Position numbers and translations under genes: made by a program | Source: Pseudomonas sp. S06B 330 | GTDB lineage: Bacteria; Pseudomonadota; Gammaproteobacteria; Pseudomonadales; Pseudomonadaceae | Length of the DNA: 64,000 nucleotides | Reading direction: 5' to 3' | NCBI RefSeq assembly: GCF_002845275.2 | Contig: NZ_CP088149.1 | Coordinates: 5,462,001-5,526,000, forward strand | Shown here: positions 10,901 through 19,945 of the stretch, piece after piece | Layout of the letters: every line of letters begins with the position of its first letter | Position numbering within the stretch: position 1 is the stretch's first letter | Notes under the pieces: model-generated | Database searches by the model: none | What the model was told of the DNA's origin: nothing | The model's input: only the letters and a program-made list of their open reading frames with translations

Positions 10901-12366
10901 TCATCGCCCATCGAGCCCACAGCTTCCTGGCCTTGCTCACCCAGCGGGCGCAGCACCTGGTCACGCTCTTCGAAGGTGACCTGGAACATCTTCATGTATT
11001 GCTTGAGCTGGTCGCTGTCGTAGCTGGCCACGCCTTGATCATCGCTCAAGTCGGCCTGGATACGCAGGGCGTTCTGGCGCAACCAGCGCTTGTACGGGTG
11101 GCGCGACTTGAGGCGGTTGTCGATGGCATCGGTGTCGAGGATCTGACCGGTTTCGGTGTCCACGGCAAAGATCTGGCCTGGGCCGACCCGGCCCTTGGCG
11201 ATGACGTCTTCAGGCTTGTAGTCCCACACGCCGATTTCCGACGCCAGGGTGATATAGCCGTTCTTGGTGGTGACCCAGCGCGCCGGACGCAGACCGTTAC
11301 GGTCAAGCAGGCAGACCGCGTGACGACCCTCAGTCAGTACTACGCCGGCAGGGCCGTCCCACGCTTCCATGTGCATGGAGTTGTATTCGTAGAAGGCACG
11401 CAGGTCGGCGTCCATGGTCTCGACGTTCTGCCACGCAGGCGGAATGATCATGCGCACGCCGCGGAACAGGTCGATGCCACCGGTAACCATCAGCTCGAGC
11501 ATGTTGTCCATGCTCGAGGAGTCGGAACCAACACGGTTAACCAGCGGGCCGAGCTCTTCCAGGTCCGGAATCAGGTCGTTGGCGAACTTGGTACGGCGGG
11601 CCTGGGCCCAGTTGCGGTTACCGGTAATGGTGTTGATCTCGCCGTTGTGGGCGAGAAAGCGGAAGGGCTGCGCCAGCGGCCATTTCGGCAGGGTGTTGGT
11701 GGAGAAACGCTGGTGGAACACGCAAATAGCGGTCTGCAGGCGCTCATCACCGAGGTCTGGATAGAAGGCGACGAGGTCCGCCGGCATCATCAGGCCTTTG
11801 TAGATGATGGTTTTGTGCGAAAAGCTGCAGATGTAGTGGTCGGTGTCGGCGGCGTTGGCCACGGACGAGCGACGACGGGCGCTGAACAGCTTGATGGCGA
11901 ATTCCTGATCGCTCAGGCCTGCACCGCCAACGAACACCTGCTCGATCTGTGGCAGGCGCTCCAGGGCCAAACGGCCGAGGACGCTGGTGTCGATCGGCAC
12001 CTTGCGCCAGCCCACCAGTTGCAGGCCAGCCGCGAGGATCTCGCGGTTCATGTTTTCGCGTGCCGCTTGCGCCTTGGCGTTGTCCTGATTGAAGAACACC
12101 ATGCCGACCGCGTACTGCTTGTCCAGCTCGCAGCCGAATTGCTCCAGGGCAACGGCGCGCAGGAACTGATCAGGCTTTTGCATCAACAGCCCGCAACCGT
12201 CACCGGTCTTGCCGTCTGCGTTGATGCCACCGCGGTGGGTCATGCACGTCAGCGCTTGCATGGCTGTTTGCAGAAGGTGGTGGCTGGGTTCGCCCGTCAT
12301 ATGGGCGATCAGGCCGAAACCACAGTTATCCTTGAATTCTTCGGGATGGTACAGACCTGTTTTCAT
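7921..12366 (-). CDS. gltB: Glutamate synthase (NADPH) large subunit
   Basis: A 1481-residue alpha subunit that makes two glutamates from glutamine and 2-oxoglutarate. Cys15 (in [10 protein letters not shown]) is the expected N-terminal glutaminase nucleophile after removal of a short propeptide. The FMN/synthase domain carries the [10 protein letters not shown] segment and the 3Fe-4S cysteines in [15 protein letters not shown]. The C-terminal GXGXG-rich beta-helix is also present. The frame is open to 12540, but ATG 12366 ([11 protein letters not shown]) gives the family start and length. It is the first gene of the gltBD operon, the main ammonium assimilation route at low ammonium. Confidence 0.97.
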   Translation of the reverse strand: MKTGLYHPEEFKDNCGFGLIAHMTGEPSHHLLQTAMQALTCMTHRGGINADGKTGDGCGLLMQKPDQFLRAVALEQFGCELDKQYAVGMVFFNQDNAKAQAARENMNREILAAGLQLVGWRKVPIDTSVLGRLALERLPQIEQVFVGGAGLSDQEFAIKLFSARRRSSVANAADTDHYICSFSHKTIIYKGLMMPADLVAFYPDLGDERLQTAICVFHQRFSTNTLPKWPLAQPFRFLAHNGEINTITGNRNWAQARRTKFANDLIPDLEELGPLVNRVGSDSSSMDNMLELMVTGGIDLFRGVRMIIPPAWQNVETMDADLRAFYEYNSMHMEAWDGPAGVVLTEGRHAVCLLDRNGLRPARWVTTKNGYITLASEIGVWDYKPEDVIAKGRVGPGQIFAVDTETGQILDTDAIDNRLKSRHPYKRWLRQNALRIQADLSDDQGVASYDSDQLKQYMKMFQVTFEERDQVLRPLGEQGQEAVGSMGDDTPMAILSQRVRSTYDYFRQQFAQVTNPPIDPLREAIVMSLEICLGAERNIFQESPEHASRVILSSPVISPAKWRSLMNLDRPGFERQVIDLNYEQSIGLEAAVRNIADQAEEAVRSGKTQLVLSDRHIAPGKLPAHASLAVGAVHHRLTELGLRCDSNILVETATARDPHHYAVLIGFGASAVYPYLAYEVLADLIRTGEVLGDLDEVFKYYRKGISKGLLKILSKMGISTIGSYRGAQLFEAVGLSEEVVGLSFRGVASRLKGARFVDIENEQKLLAAEAWSPRKPIQQGGLLKFVHGGEYHAYNPDVVNTLQAAVQQGDYAKFKEYTALVDTRPVSMIRDLLKVKVAEQPLTLEEVEPLEAILKRFDSAGISLGALSPEAHEALAEAMNRLGARSNSGEGGEDPARYGTIRSSKIKQVATGRFGVTPEYLVNAEVLQIKVAQGAKPGEGGQLPGGKVNGLIAKLRYAVPGVTLISPPPHHDIYSIEDLSQLIFDLKQVNPQALVSVKLVAEAGVGTIAAGVAKAYADLITISGYDGGTGASPLTSIKYAGAPWELGLAETHQTLRGNDLRGKVRVQTDGGLKTGLDVIKAAILGAESFGFGTAPMIALGCKYLRICHLNNCATGVATQNDKLRKDHYIGTVDMVVNFFTYVAEETREWLAKLGVRSLGELIGRTDLLEMLPGETEKQKHLDLSPLLGSPHVPADKPQFCEVDRNPPFDKGVLAEKMVDMALPAIRDMSGAEFDLDICNCDRSIGARISGEIARLHGNQGMAKAPITFRFKGTAGQSFGVWNAGGLNMYLEGDANDYVGKGMTGGKLVIVPPAGSPFATQHSAIVGNTCLYGATGGKLFAAGTAGERFAVRNSGAHAIVEGTGDHCCEYMTGGFVCVLGKTGYNFGSGMTGGFAYVLDMDNSFVDKLNHELVEIQRISGEAMEAYRSHLSRVLGEYVEETGSEWGRELWENLDDYVRRFWLVKPKAANLKNLLSSTRANPQ

Positions 12367-12506
12367 AGACACTTTCTCACCAGGTTCGCCTCTCACCAAG
12401 GCAAATCTCTTTTTAGTACAACCACTTACCATCCACGCCGAACGAATGCCAGCTTTGCGGGGGCAATAGGGGAGCCATTGTTGCACAGCGACAGGGAAGC
12501 CCACAA

Positions 12507-12529
12507 ATTTACGACGAATAGTCGTAAAT
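12507..12529. promoter_or_regulatory. Perfect 9-base inverted repeat upstream of gltB
   Basis: ATTTACGAC gaata GTCGTAAAT lies about 140 bases before the gltB start. Such a perfect AT-rich dyad looks like a dimeric regulator site, but the protein is unknown. The rest of the 363-base gap 12367-12729 holds the damX-side terminator (12643-12673), and I see no open reading frame of note in it. Confidence 0.5.
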
Positions 12530-12642
12530 CCATGTCGCATTTTTGAATGTTTTTAAGCGTGCGCCGTGGTAACGGCATGGCTTGAGTCTGAAGCGTTTCA
12601 GCCTGGACTGCAAGATGGGCTTGTGGCCGGCAGTCTGGGACA

Positions 12643-12673
12643 GAAAAGCCTGCCGCGCAGTACGCAGCAGGCT
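12643..12673 (-). terminator. Terminator downstream of the DamX-like gene
   Basis: Read leftward, AGCCTGC and GCAGGCT form a 7-base stem that is followed by TTTTC. It lies about 55 bases beyond the stop of the SPOR/AAA gene at 12730. Confidence 0.65.
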
Positions 12674-12729
12674 TGACCGTAGTTCAGGAGTCGCTCAGCA
12701 GGTGGCGGGGGTAGTGCCACCAAGCTCTA

Positions 12730-14331
12730 TCAGCGGGTCGCGGCCAGTTCTTGTTGGACGCTGGCGACGGTACGTGGCCAAGGTTTACCAGCCTGGACCT
12801 TGGCTGGCAAGGCTTTGATTGCAGCCACCGCTGCATCACGGCTAGCGAAGCTACCGTAAGTGATCACGTACAGCGGCTTGCCCTGCAAGGTTTTCTTGAA
12901 GTAGCGATAGTCGCCACCCTGGGCTTTGACGAAGGCCTGGGCAGACGCTTCGGAGCTGGTACCGAGGATTTGCACGACATAGTTGCCAGGTTTCTGACCG
13001 GCATACCAACCACCACCGGCAGCCGGCTTGGCTGCAGGCTTCTCGGCAGGTTTTGCTGCAGGTTTAGCTGTTGCAACCTGTGTAGGCGCAGGCTTGGCAG
13101 CAGGCGCCACCGGCTTGCTAGCAACAGGTGCAACCGGCTGCTTTGGCGCCACTGGCTGCGTTTGGGCGATCGGCTGCGCCGGAACAGGTGCCGGGCCGGC
13201 GGCAACGCCAGCAGGTGGCGCGATGGTGGTGACAGTCGGCGGCTGCAGCGCTGTGTCACCGGCCGGACCACCCTCTTCACCTTCCCCCATGCCGGCTGCT
13301 TCAGCCAGCGGGCCACGCATGACCGGCTGCGACTGGCCTACCAGCGGCAACGGCATAGGCTGTGAATTGCCCGCGAACTCGATGGCTGGGCCACCGTTGT
13401 TGGACTGGGCATCACCTGGCTGGCCTTGGCCCAATGGCAACTGCGCTTGTTCTGCAGGTGCGGTGGGTGCCTGATCGCCTTTCTTCGGCATCAGCACGGC
13501 CGCGGCTACGGCGACCACAACGACAGCAGACAACGCCAGCACGTGTTTTTTAGGCATATTGAACCCCATTGATGGTCGCTTGGCCGTGGTCCGGCTAGCG
13601 ATCATGGCTTCGATCAAGGTATCGCGGGCGACCTGGTTGATTGCTCCAGGCCAGCCATCCGAGTTTTGGTGTATATCGACAATCTGCTCACTGGTGAACA
13701 CTTCGATACCGCGCCCGGCACCTTCCAGGCGCTGCTCGAGGTATTCCCGGGTTTCATCTTCGCTGTAAGGCGCAAGCTCAATGACATGGAAACGCTCCAG
13801 GTCAGCATTGAACGCTTCCAGCTCGGCGATCAAAGATGGCTCGCCGAACAGAAATACATGCGGACGCCCTTCCGGTGTACCCGCCGCCAGCTCCAGCAAG
13901 GCTTGGAGTGCCGACTCGTCGAGTTGTTCCGCATCGTCCACCAACAGATAAACTTCTTGCCCAGTCAGCGCCAATTGCACGACCTGGGCCAGCAGCTCGG
14001 GGACTTCCGGCTGAGCCACACCCAACGCCTGAGCCACCTGGCCAAGTACGCTGGCCGCATCACTGGCACCGCGGGCAGAAACCACGATACTTTGTACCGA
14101 TTGCTTATTGGTGCTGGCCACCAGTGCCTGGCGCAGCAAGGTCTTGCCGCTGCCCTGCGGGCCGGTCACCACCAGCAGCAGCTGGCTATAACGCGCCAGG
14201 TGGTGCAGTTGCCCAAGCACAGGCTTGCGTTGGGCTGGGAAGAATTTGAAACCAGGCACCCGTGCAGCGAAGGGGTCATGGTTCAACTGGTAATGGCCGA
14301 GAAAGGCCTCGTCGGCGTGCAGACTAGTCAT
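12730..14331 (-). CDS. DamX-like AAA ATPase with SPOR domain
   Basis: A 533-residue inner-membrane protein. The cytoplasmic N-terminus is an ExeA-like AAA ATPase with Walker A GPQGSGKT (57-64) and Walker B LLVDDAE (129-135). One membrane helix spans about 262-281. A long Ala/Pro/Lys-rich periplasmic linker follows, then a C-terminal SPOR domain (from about 450) that binds denuded septal peptidoglycan. The order aroK-aroB-this gene matches aroK-aroB-damX in enterobacteria. E. coli DamX is a divisome protein, so a role at the septum is likely. The gap to aroB is only 16 bases, so they form an operon. Confidence 0.85.
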   Translation of the reverse strand: MTSLHADEAFLGHYQLNHDPFAARVPGFKFFPAQRKPVLGQLHHLARYSQLLLVVTGPQGSGKTLLRQALVASTNKQSVQSIVVSARGASDAASVLGQVAQALGVAQPEVPELLAQVVQLALTGQEVYLLVDDAEQLDESALQALLELAAGTPEGRPHVFLFGEPSLIAELEAFNADLERFHVIELAPYSEDETREYLEQRLEGAGRGIEVFTSEQIVDIHQNSDGWPGAINQVARDTLIEAMIASRTTAKRPSMGFNMPKKHVLALSAVVVVAVAAAVLMPKKGDQAPTAPAEQAQLPLGQGQPGDAQSNNGGPAIEFAGNSQPMPLPLVGQSQPVMRGPLAEAAGMGEGEEGGPAGDTALQPPTVTTIAPPAGVAAGPAPVPAQPIAQTQPVAPKQPVAPVASKPVAPAAKPAPTQVATAKPAAKPAEKPAAKPAAGGGWYAGQKPGNYVVQILGTSSEASAQAFVKAQGGDYRYFKKTLQGKPLYVITYGSFASRDAAVAAIKALPAKVQAGKPWPRTVASVQQELAATR

Positions 14332-14347
14332 CGAACTCCCATCAACC

Positions 14348-15445
14348 TCAAAGCTGGGCCACGATTGCGCGGTAATCCGCGGCCAACGTGGCCTGAAGAA
14401 TCTCTTTCGGATAGTCGTCGGTGACCACTGCCGCGCCCATTTGGCTCAGCAGGACCAGACGCAGACGACCGTCGAGTACCTTTTTATCTACTGCCATGTG
14501 CCCCATGAACTGCTCAGGGGTCATTTCTTCTGGTGGCACGACCGGCAGACCGGCACGCTGGAACAGACGAATACCCCGGTCCCGCTCCTGCTGGCTGATC
14601 CAGCCCAGGCGCATGGACATCTCCAGCGCCATCACCGTCCCGGCCGCCACAGCCTCACCATGCAACCAAACGCCATACCCCATGTGGGTTTCGATGGCGT
14701 GGCCGAAGGTATGCCCAAGGTTGAGGGTGGCTCGCACGCCAGACTCACGCTCATCAGCACCGACAACGGCAGCCTTGGCCGCACAGGAGCGACGAATCGC
14801 TTCAGTCAGGGCAACCTGATCCAGGCCACGCAACGCATCCATATTTGCTTCGAGCCATCCCAGGAACGGTTCGTCACAAATCAGGCCGTACTTGATCACT
14901 TCAGCAAGGCCTGCTGAAAGTTCACGCGGCGGCAAGGAGTTAAGGCTGCGGGTATCAATCAATACTGCATTGGGCTGATAGAAGGCGCCGACCATATTCT
15001 TGCCCAGCGGGTGGTTGATGCCGGTCTTGCCGCCCACTGAAGAGTCGACTTGAGACAGCAAGGTCGTGGGCACCTGGATGAAATCCACACCGCGCTGGTA
15101 GCAGGCTGCGGCAAACCCGGCCATGTCGCCGATCACCCCACCGCCCAAGGCGACCACCGTGGTGCGGCGATCATGGCGGGCGCTGAGCAAGGCGTCGAAA
15201 ATCAGTTGCAGGGTTTCCCAGTTCTTGAACGCTTCGCCGTCTGGCAACACCACTGGCAGTACCGAGTAGGCACCCAGGGTCTTGCTCAGACGTTCGAGAT
15301 AGAGGGGTGCGACCGTCTCATTGGACACAATGGCAACCTGCCGACCGGCAATGTGCGGCGCCAGCAGCTCGGGTTGATCCAGCAGGCCTTCGCCAATGTA
15401 GATCGGGTAGCTACGTTCGCCCAATTCGACCTTTAGTGTCTGCAT
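14348..15445 (-). CDS. aroB: 3-dehydroquinate synthase
   Basis: A 365-residue NAD- and metal-dependent enzyme that cyclises DAHP to 3-dehydroquinate in the shikimate pathway. The [13 protein letters not shown] nucleotide loop and the metal-ligand segment [12 protein letters not shown] are present. ATG 15445 ([18 protein letters not shown]) is chosen over an upstream in-frame start because it has a GGGGA ribosome site and matches the family length. It lies 99 bases downstream of aroK. Confidence 0.97.
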   Translation of the reverse strand: MQTLKVELGERSYPIYIGEGLLDQPELLAPHIAGRQVAIVSNETVAPLYLERLSKTLGAYSVLPVVLPDGEAFKNWETLQLIFDALLSARHDRRTTVVALGGGVIGDMAGFAAACYQRGVDFIQVPTTLLSQVDSSVGGKTGINHPLGKNMVGAFYQPNAVLIDTRSLNSLPPRELSAGLAEVIKYGLICDEPFLGWLEANMDALRGLDQVALTEAIRRSCAAKAAVVGADERESGVRATLNLGHTFGHAIETHMGYGVWLHGEAVAAGTVMALEMSMRLGWISQQERDRGIRLFQRAGLPVVPPEEMTPEQFMGHMAVDKKVLDGRLRLVLLSQMGAAVVTDDYPKEILQATLAADYRAIVAQL

Positions 15446-15544
15446 GTGTCCCCACAATGAACAAGGCGCGGCATCGATAGCTCGACCCGCGCGATAACGG
15501 TGTGCCCTGTCACGGCATGACTGGTCGCCGAGAATAATCCTGGC

Positions 15545-16063
15545 TTAACGGGGCGGCAACTTCTGCAATCGCTCAAGAATATCCTGCACGACCATTCGCG
15601 GCGGCCGTTCGTCGGTTTCCACGACCAGGTCAGCGATCTCGCGGTAGAGCGGATCACGAACCTCCAGCAAGGCGCGCAAGGTCGCTTCCGGATTGGCCGT
15701 ACGCAGCAACGGCCGGTTGCGGTCACGCGCGGTGCGCCCGACCTGCTGCTCGACCGAGGCGTGCAAGTACACCACCCGTCCTCCAGCATGCAGGGCCTGG
15801 CGATTGGCATCGCGCATCACCGCGCCTCCACCGGTGGCCAGAACCACGCCGTCAAAAGCGCACAGCTCGGCGATCATCGCCTGCTCACGGTCTCGAAAGC
15901 CCGGTTCGCCTTCCTTGTCGAAGATCCACGGGATATTGGCGCCAGTGCGCAGTTCAATTTCCTTGTCGGAATCTTTGAACGGCAGGCGCAGCTCTTTGGC
16001 TAACAGGCGACCGATGGTGCTTTTACCAGCACCCATGGGCCCCACAAGTATCAAATTTCGCAC
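15545..16063 (-). CDS. aroK: Shikimate kinase
   Basis: A 172-residue kinase that phosphorylates shikimate at the 3-hydroxyl with ATP. Walker [10 protein letters not shown] is at 8-16, the shikimate-binding DSDKEIE segment is near 32-38, the FRDRE arginine is near 58, and the GGGAV loop is near 80. It starts with GTG, four bases after the pilQ stop codon, so it is translated with the pilus genes on one transcript. Confidence 0.96.
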   Translation of the reverse strand: MRNLILVGPMGAGKSTIGRLLAKELRLPFKDSDKEIELRTGANIPWIFDKEGEPGFRDREQAMIAELCAFDGVVLATGGGAVMRDANRQALHAGGRVVYLHASVEQQVGRTARDRNRPLLRTANPEATLRALLEVRDPLYREIADLVVETDERPPRMVVQDILERLQKLPPR

Positions 16064-16067
16064 AGAA

Positions 16068-17357
16068 TCAACGACTCACAGCAATCGCCTGGTCACTCAT
16101 GATACGCGGAGTCAGGAAGACCAGCAGCTCGGATTTTTTCTCTTGTAGAACATCGCGACGAAACAGCCGCCCAACATACGGCACATCGCCGAAAAATGGC
16201 ACCTTGTCGACAACTTTACTTTGCACCGTTGAGTACACGCCGCCAATCACGATGGTCTCGCCATCGCTGACGCGAACCTTGGCGTTTACCTCGTTCTTCC
16301 TGATCGGCGGCACCTGGGCCAGGGCGTTGAGGTAGTCCGGTTCATCCTTGGTGACCTTGACGGCCATGATCACCCGGTTGTCCGGGGTTATCTGCGGCGT
16401 CACCTCCAACGACAGCGACGCTTCACGGAAGGTCACCGACGTAGCGCCGCTGCCACTGGTTTCCTGATAGGGCACTTCGGTGCCCTTGAGGATCCGCGCG
16501 GTTTCCTTGTCGGCAGTCACTACCTTGGGCTGGGAAATGATTTCACCGTTGCCGGATTTCTCCATGGCACTGAGCTCCAGGTCCAACAACAGGTTATCGC
16601 GCACCAGGCCCAGCCCAATCGCCGAGGTGGCCCGCTCTGCACCAAGGTCGACAAAGGTGTCGCCACCGCCCAACACCAGACCACCTCCTAAATTCACCTC
16701 TGCCCCCCAGCGCACGCCCAGGCTTCGCTCGTAGTCGACGTTAGCCTCGACAATCCGCGCCTCGATCATCACCTGCCGTACGGGCACATCCAGTCGCGCG
16801 ATCAACTGGCGCAGCACCTCCAGTCGTTCCGGTGTCTGGCGGGCGATCAGGGTGTTGGTTCGCTCATCGACACTCAATGCACCCTGAGCAAAGTCGTGGG
16901 GATCGTTATCCATCAGTGACTGGAACACGGCGGCTATATCCTTAGCCTGGGCATAGTGGATCGCCAGCAACTCACGTCGTGTGGGCGCCAAGCCCGCTAC
17001 CTGTTGGCGCCCTTCCAGCAGTTGCCGCTCATGCCCAGAGAGCTCGCCGATAGGTGCCACCAGCAACACATTGCCTTCGGTGCGTTTCTCCAAGCCCTTG
17101 CTGCGCAGCACCAAGTCCAGAGCCTGCTCCCACGGCACATCCTGCAGGCGTAGGGTCACCCTGCCCTGCACCGCATCGCTGGCGACCAGATTAACCCCGG
17201 AAAAATCGGCCAGCACCTGTAACACCGAGCGAACCTCGACATCCTGGAAGTTCAATGACAACGGCTCGCCCGGTGAAACGCTACTGACTGAAACTTCACT
17301 GACGGCCTGCAGCGAAAACACCATTGCAGCTACCGCCACGCTCCATTTTGCCCTCAT
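16068..17357 (-). CDS. pilQ: Type IV pilus / competence secretin, short form (PilQ/HofQ-like)
   Basis: A 429-residue outer-membrane secretin with signal peptide (1-20). A secretin/TonB short N-terminal domain spans about 30-100, an N1-type domain about 125-190, and the secretin barrel core reaches nearly to the end ([14 protein letters not shown], then [10 protein letters not shown]). P. aeruginosa PilQ is about 714 residues and has N-terminal AMIN domains. These are absent here, so the protein matches the E. coli HofQ size. It is the last pil gene of the cluster, followed at once by aroK. Confidence 0.9.
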   Translation of the reverse strand: MRAKWSVAVAAMVFSLQAVSEVSVSSVSPGEPLSLNFQDVEVRSVLQVLADFSGVNLVASDAVQGRVTLRLQDVPWEQALDLVLRSKGLEKRTEGNVLLVAPIGELSGHERQLLEGRQQVAGLAPTRRELLAIHYAQAKDIAAVFQSLMDNDPHDFAQGALSVDERTNTLIARQTPERLEVLRQLIARLDVPVRQVMIEARIVEANVDYERSLGVRWGAEVNLGGGLVLGGGDTFVDLGAERATSAIGLGLVRDNLLLDLELSAMEKSGNGEIISQPKVVTADKETARILKGTEVPYQETSGSGATSVTFREASLSLEVTPQITPDNRVIMAVKVTKDEPDYLNALAQVPPIRKNEVNAKVRVSDGETIVIGGVYSTVQSKVVDKVPFFGDVPYVGRLFRRDVLQEKKSELLVFLTPRIMSDQAIAVSR

Positions 17358-17384
17358 CTGCGACCTCCCTGGTTCGCCCTGCTA

Positions 17385-18320
17385 TCACGCGCCGGCAGGC
17401 GCTTTCAGGCTCAACGCTCGATGACGCACGAGCCAACCCTTCCCCGGCACGAAAACTTCCTCTGCGACGTCGACACGCTGCTCCTCGATACTCACAATCC
17501 GACCACTATCACGCCCCAGTCGATCGCCCACTTGCAGGCGGTGCACAACGCCAGCCACCCGCAGCAACGCAAAACGAAGCTCACCACGCGCAAGGCTGCC
17601 AATCAGCTCAAATTGATCTAACGATAAGGTTTCCAGGTACTGACGAGGCTGCATTGCCGGCGGCGGCTCGAACGGACTGCGCGAAACACTCGGCAAAGGC
17701 CGAACAGGCTCCAGGGCAAGCCCTGACGGCATAGAAGCCGCTCGCTGCACCCGGCTTCGATAGGCGCTGGCGAGTACCTGCAGCCGTAGCCCTGGCGGGC
17801 CACTCGCCTGTGCTGGTGACATAGAGAAGTCGTGCGGGGTGATGAGTCGAGGTCGCTGGCTCAGGCCTTGGACGAACGTTGCCAAGGCCACATATGTACC
17901 GCGCAAATGCAACTGCATGGGCAATTCGATGTGATGGTCATGAGCGATTTCCGGCAACAGCTCGACCTGCTCAATGAACACGCCATCGGATTGCCCCTGA
18001 TGAGCAATGTCTTCCAGTAAGTCGGCGACCCCTCCTCCTGCGGCCAACCTCCAGTGTGATTCATCAAGGTGCTGATAGGCCTTGGCCAACTGTGCCTCGT
18101 GAACAGCCAGTGCCTGCGCGCGCTGGGCCTTGTCTGCCTGCTCGATCTGCAATCGCTGCGAATGCTCAGCACCTTTCTCAATCTCGATGAGCAGCGCGTG
18201 CAAATGAGTGACGTATGCCAGTCCCAGCATCAACACCAGCCCCACCCCTAAGAGGGCTGCTCGCCGGATTCGCGAGCCACCCGCCAGGTGTTGCCATCGA
18301 GCCACGATCCACACGCTCAA
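17385..18320 (-). CDS. PilO-PilP fusion, pilus alignment-complex protein
   Basis: A 311-residue protein. Residues 1-200 look like PilO: a short cytoplasmic start, one membrane helix (about 22-42), a coiled coil, then a ferredoxin-like domain. Residues 215-311 look like PilP: SPFEPP, then QYLETLSLDQFELIGSL and a small beta domain ending GKGWLVRHRALSLK. PilO and PilP are normally separate genes. PilP is usually a lipoprotein; here no lipobox is needed because it is tethered to PilO. The start is TTG at 18320, overlapping the pilN stop; GTG at 18314 is an alternative. Confidence 0.8.
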   Translation of the reverse strand: MSVWIVARWQHLAGGSRIRRAALLGVGLVLMLGLAYVTHLHALLIEIEKGAEHSQRLQIEQADKAQRAQALAVHEAQLAKAYQHLDESHWRLAAGGGVADLLEDIAHQGQSDGVFIEQVELLPEIAHDHHIELPMQLHLRGTYVALATFVQGLSQRPRLITPHDFSMSPAQASGPPGLRLQVLASAYRSRVQRAASMPSGLALEPVRPLPSVSRSPFEPPPAMQPRQYLETLSLDQFELIGSLARGELRFALLRVAGVVHRLQVGDRLGRDSGRIVSIEEQRVDVAEEVFVPGKGWLVRHRALSLKAPAGA

Positions 18321-18844
18321 TGTTCGCCCCGCAAGGCCACGCTTAATTCGAACGCCTGACCCTCATCCACCGCCTTCATCTGCTGCATATCGACTTCCCC
18401 AAGCGCCCCAGACAGATTGCGCAACAGTTGCGCAACCTGCGAGCCCGAGCGAGCCAGCCCGTGGATGTGCAGACGCGCCTCTTGGCGAGTAACCGTCGTG
18501 AGGTACACCCCCGGAGGCACTGCACGCTCAAGCTGTTCCAGAAGATCGACCAGCAGCCAACGCCTGCGCTGTAGATCATCCAGCTGCTGTAGCCTGTACT
18601 GCACCTGCCTCTGCTCTTCCTTGTGCTGCGTTAGCTGGGCCAGTTGCGCATCGAAGCGCTCGATGGCCTGTCGAATCGAGGTGTCTTCAAGGATTCGCCG
18701 GTGCTGCACCTGACGCCCCAAGTAATCCGTCAACCAGGTTATCAAGCCGGCCACTATGACCACACCCAACAACAACACTTGAAAGCGTCGAATCTGGACA
18801 TTGCGCTGCTGCTCACGCCAAGGCAGCAGGTTTAATCCAGGCAT
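18317..18844 (-). CDS. pilN: Type IV pilus inner-membrane protein PilN
   Basis: A 175-residue protein. The N-terminus MPGLNLLPWRE is the conserved cytoplasmic peptide that binds PilM. One membrane helix follows (about 24-42), then a periplasmic coiled coil and a small alpha/beta domain. The ATG at 18844 overlaps the end of pilM by 13 bases, and the stop overlaps the PilO-PilP start by four, so the genes are tightly coupled. Confidence 0.92.
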   Translation of the reverse strand: MPGLNLLPWREQQRNVQIRRFQVLLLGVVIVAGLITWLTDYLGRQVQHRRILEDTSIRQAIERFDAQLAQLTQHKEEQRQVQYRLQQLDDLQRRRWLLVDLLEQLERAVPPGVYLTTVTRQEARLHIHGLARSGSQVAQLLRNLSGALGEVDMQQMKAVDEGQAFELSVALRGEH

Positions 18845-19770
18845 CGATCGCCCTCCCGCATTGCCAGGCCACACGCGATCGCAAGGCTTGGAGCCTGTGC
18901 CATCAACGATCGAGCCTCCAGGCCGGGCGCCAGGGTCAAATGCTTGAAGGGGTCGACATGGTGCACCCCCATACCCAGGCGCTGCTTTAGCTGTGCAGGC
19001 AAGTGCTGATCCCCCACTCCCGCCCCCGAGAGCAGCAACTGGTCGGGTAACCTCCTGCCTGGGCTGGCCAGCAAGTAGTTATCCACAGCCGACACCAACG
19101 CCTGCGCAAGGTCGCGTTGGTCATGCAAGGGGACCTCACGACGCAGCGGTACGCCTCCAGCCCCTCCTTCATGGAAGACCACGGCATCGGCTTCGACTTG
19201 CAATAACAAGCTGTCGGGCGCGCCATCGAAATGCACCGCTCGGCGCAAAGCATGACTGTCAGGCTCAACCACGCAGGCCTGCAGACCTGCGGACTCAAGG
19301 CTGGCCTGCAGCACATCCAGCAAAGCCAGATGGCAGACGGCTACGACAACGTGCTGACGCTGTGGGTCATCAGCATCAAGGCCTATGACCTCAAAGTCGA
19401 TTGCTGCATCCTCAAAGGCAAAGGGCACAAACTGAGCAGCTTCACTGGGCAGGTTCTCGATGATGGCATGCTCATCAAAATCGGCTGGCATCGACACCCG
19501 CTTCTCGATCACCAACCCGCCCGGCAGAGCAATGGCAGCGCGCCGCCCCTGCCCGACACTGCGCCGCACAGCCTTGAGCAATGCCATGCCAACCTGTTCA
19601 GGATCACTGATCCACCCATTGTGCATAGCTGTCGCCGGCAGCGACTCGAGGGCCCAGGCTTGCACGCTGTAACGCCCGCGGTGTCGGTGCAGGCGCACCA
19701 GCCTGATGAACGGAGGGGTAATTTCCACCCCCAGAAGTGAACTGGCATCCTTGCCCAAGCGTCCAAGCAT
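18832..19770 (-). CDS. pilM: Type IV pilus assembly ATPase-like protein PilM
   Basis: A 312-residue actin-like (FtsA/PilM fold) cytoplasmic protein that links the pilus motor platform to PilN. LLGVEITPPFIRLV marks the phosphate-1-like start, and the later LLSGAGVGDQ loop is typical. ATG 19770 has an AAGGA ribosome site at good spacing and is preferred over the in-frame TTG at 19797. It is the first gene of the pilM-N-O/P-Q-aroK-aroB-damX cluster, divergent from mrcA. Confidence 0.92.
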   Translation of the reverse strand: MLGRLGKDASSLLGVEITPPFIRLVRLHRHRGRYSVQAWALESLPATAMHNGWISDPEQVGMALLKAVRRSVGQGRRAAIALPGGLVIEKRVSMPADFDEHAIIENLPSEAAQFVPFAFEDAAIDFEVIGLDADDPQRQHVVVAVCHLALLDVLQASLESAGLQACVVEPDSHALRRAVHFDGAPDSLLLQVEADAVVFHEGGAGGVPLRREVPLHDQRDLAQALVSAVDNYLLASPGRRLPDQLLLSGAGVGDQHLPAQLKQRLGMGVHHVDPFKHLTLAPGLEARSLMAQAPSLAIACGLAMREGDRCLD

Positions 19771-19834
19771 CGGTTTTTCCTTGATTGCAGCCGTCAACAG
19801 GGCATTGCTCCCGTCAAACCTGGCTGATTCCTAG

Positions 19835-19877
19835 ACGGGCGCGCCGATAACGCGCCCGTGCGAAAAATGCTTATAAT
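19835..19877. promoter_or_regulatory. Dyad and -10 box between pilM and mrcA
   Basis: The perfect inverted repeat ACGGGCGCG ccgataa CGCGCCCGT spans 19835-19859. A consensus TATAAT at 19872-19877 faces mrcA, whose start is 68 bases further on. No good -35 box is visible at 17 bases. The dyad could be an operator shared by the divergent promoters. Confidence 0.5.
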
Positions 19878-19945
19878 GCCCAGCGTTTTTCCTTGTCCGC
19901 TGGCCCTGCGCGCAACCCACTCTTTTACCTGGACGCCCAAAAGCC

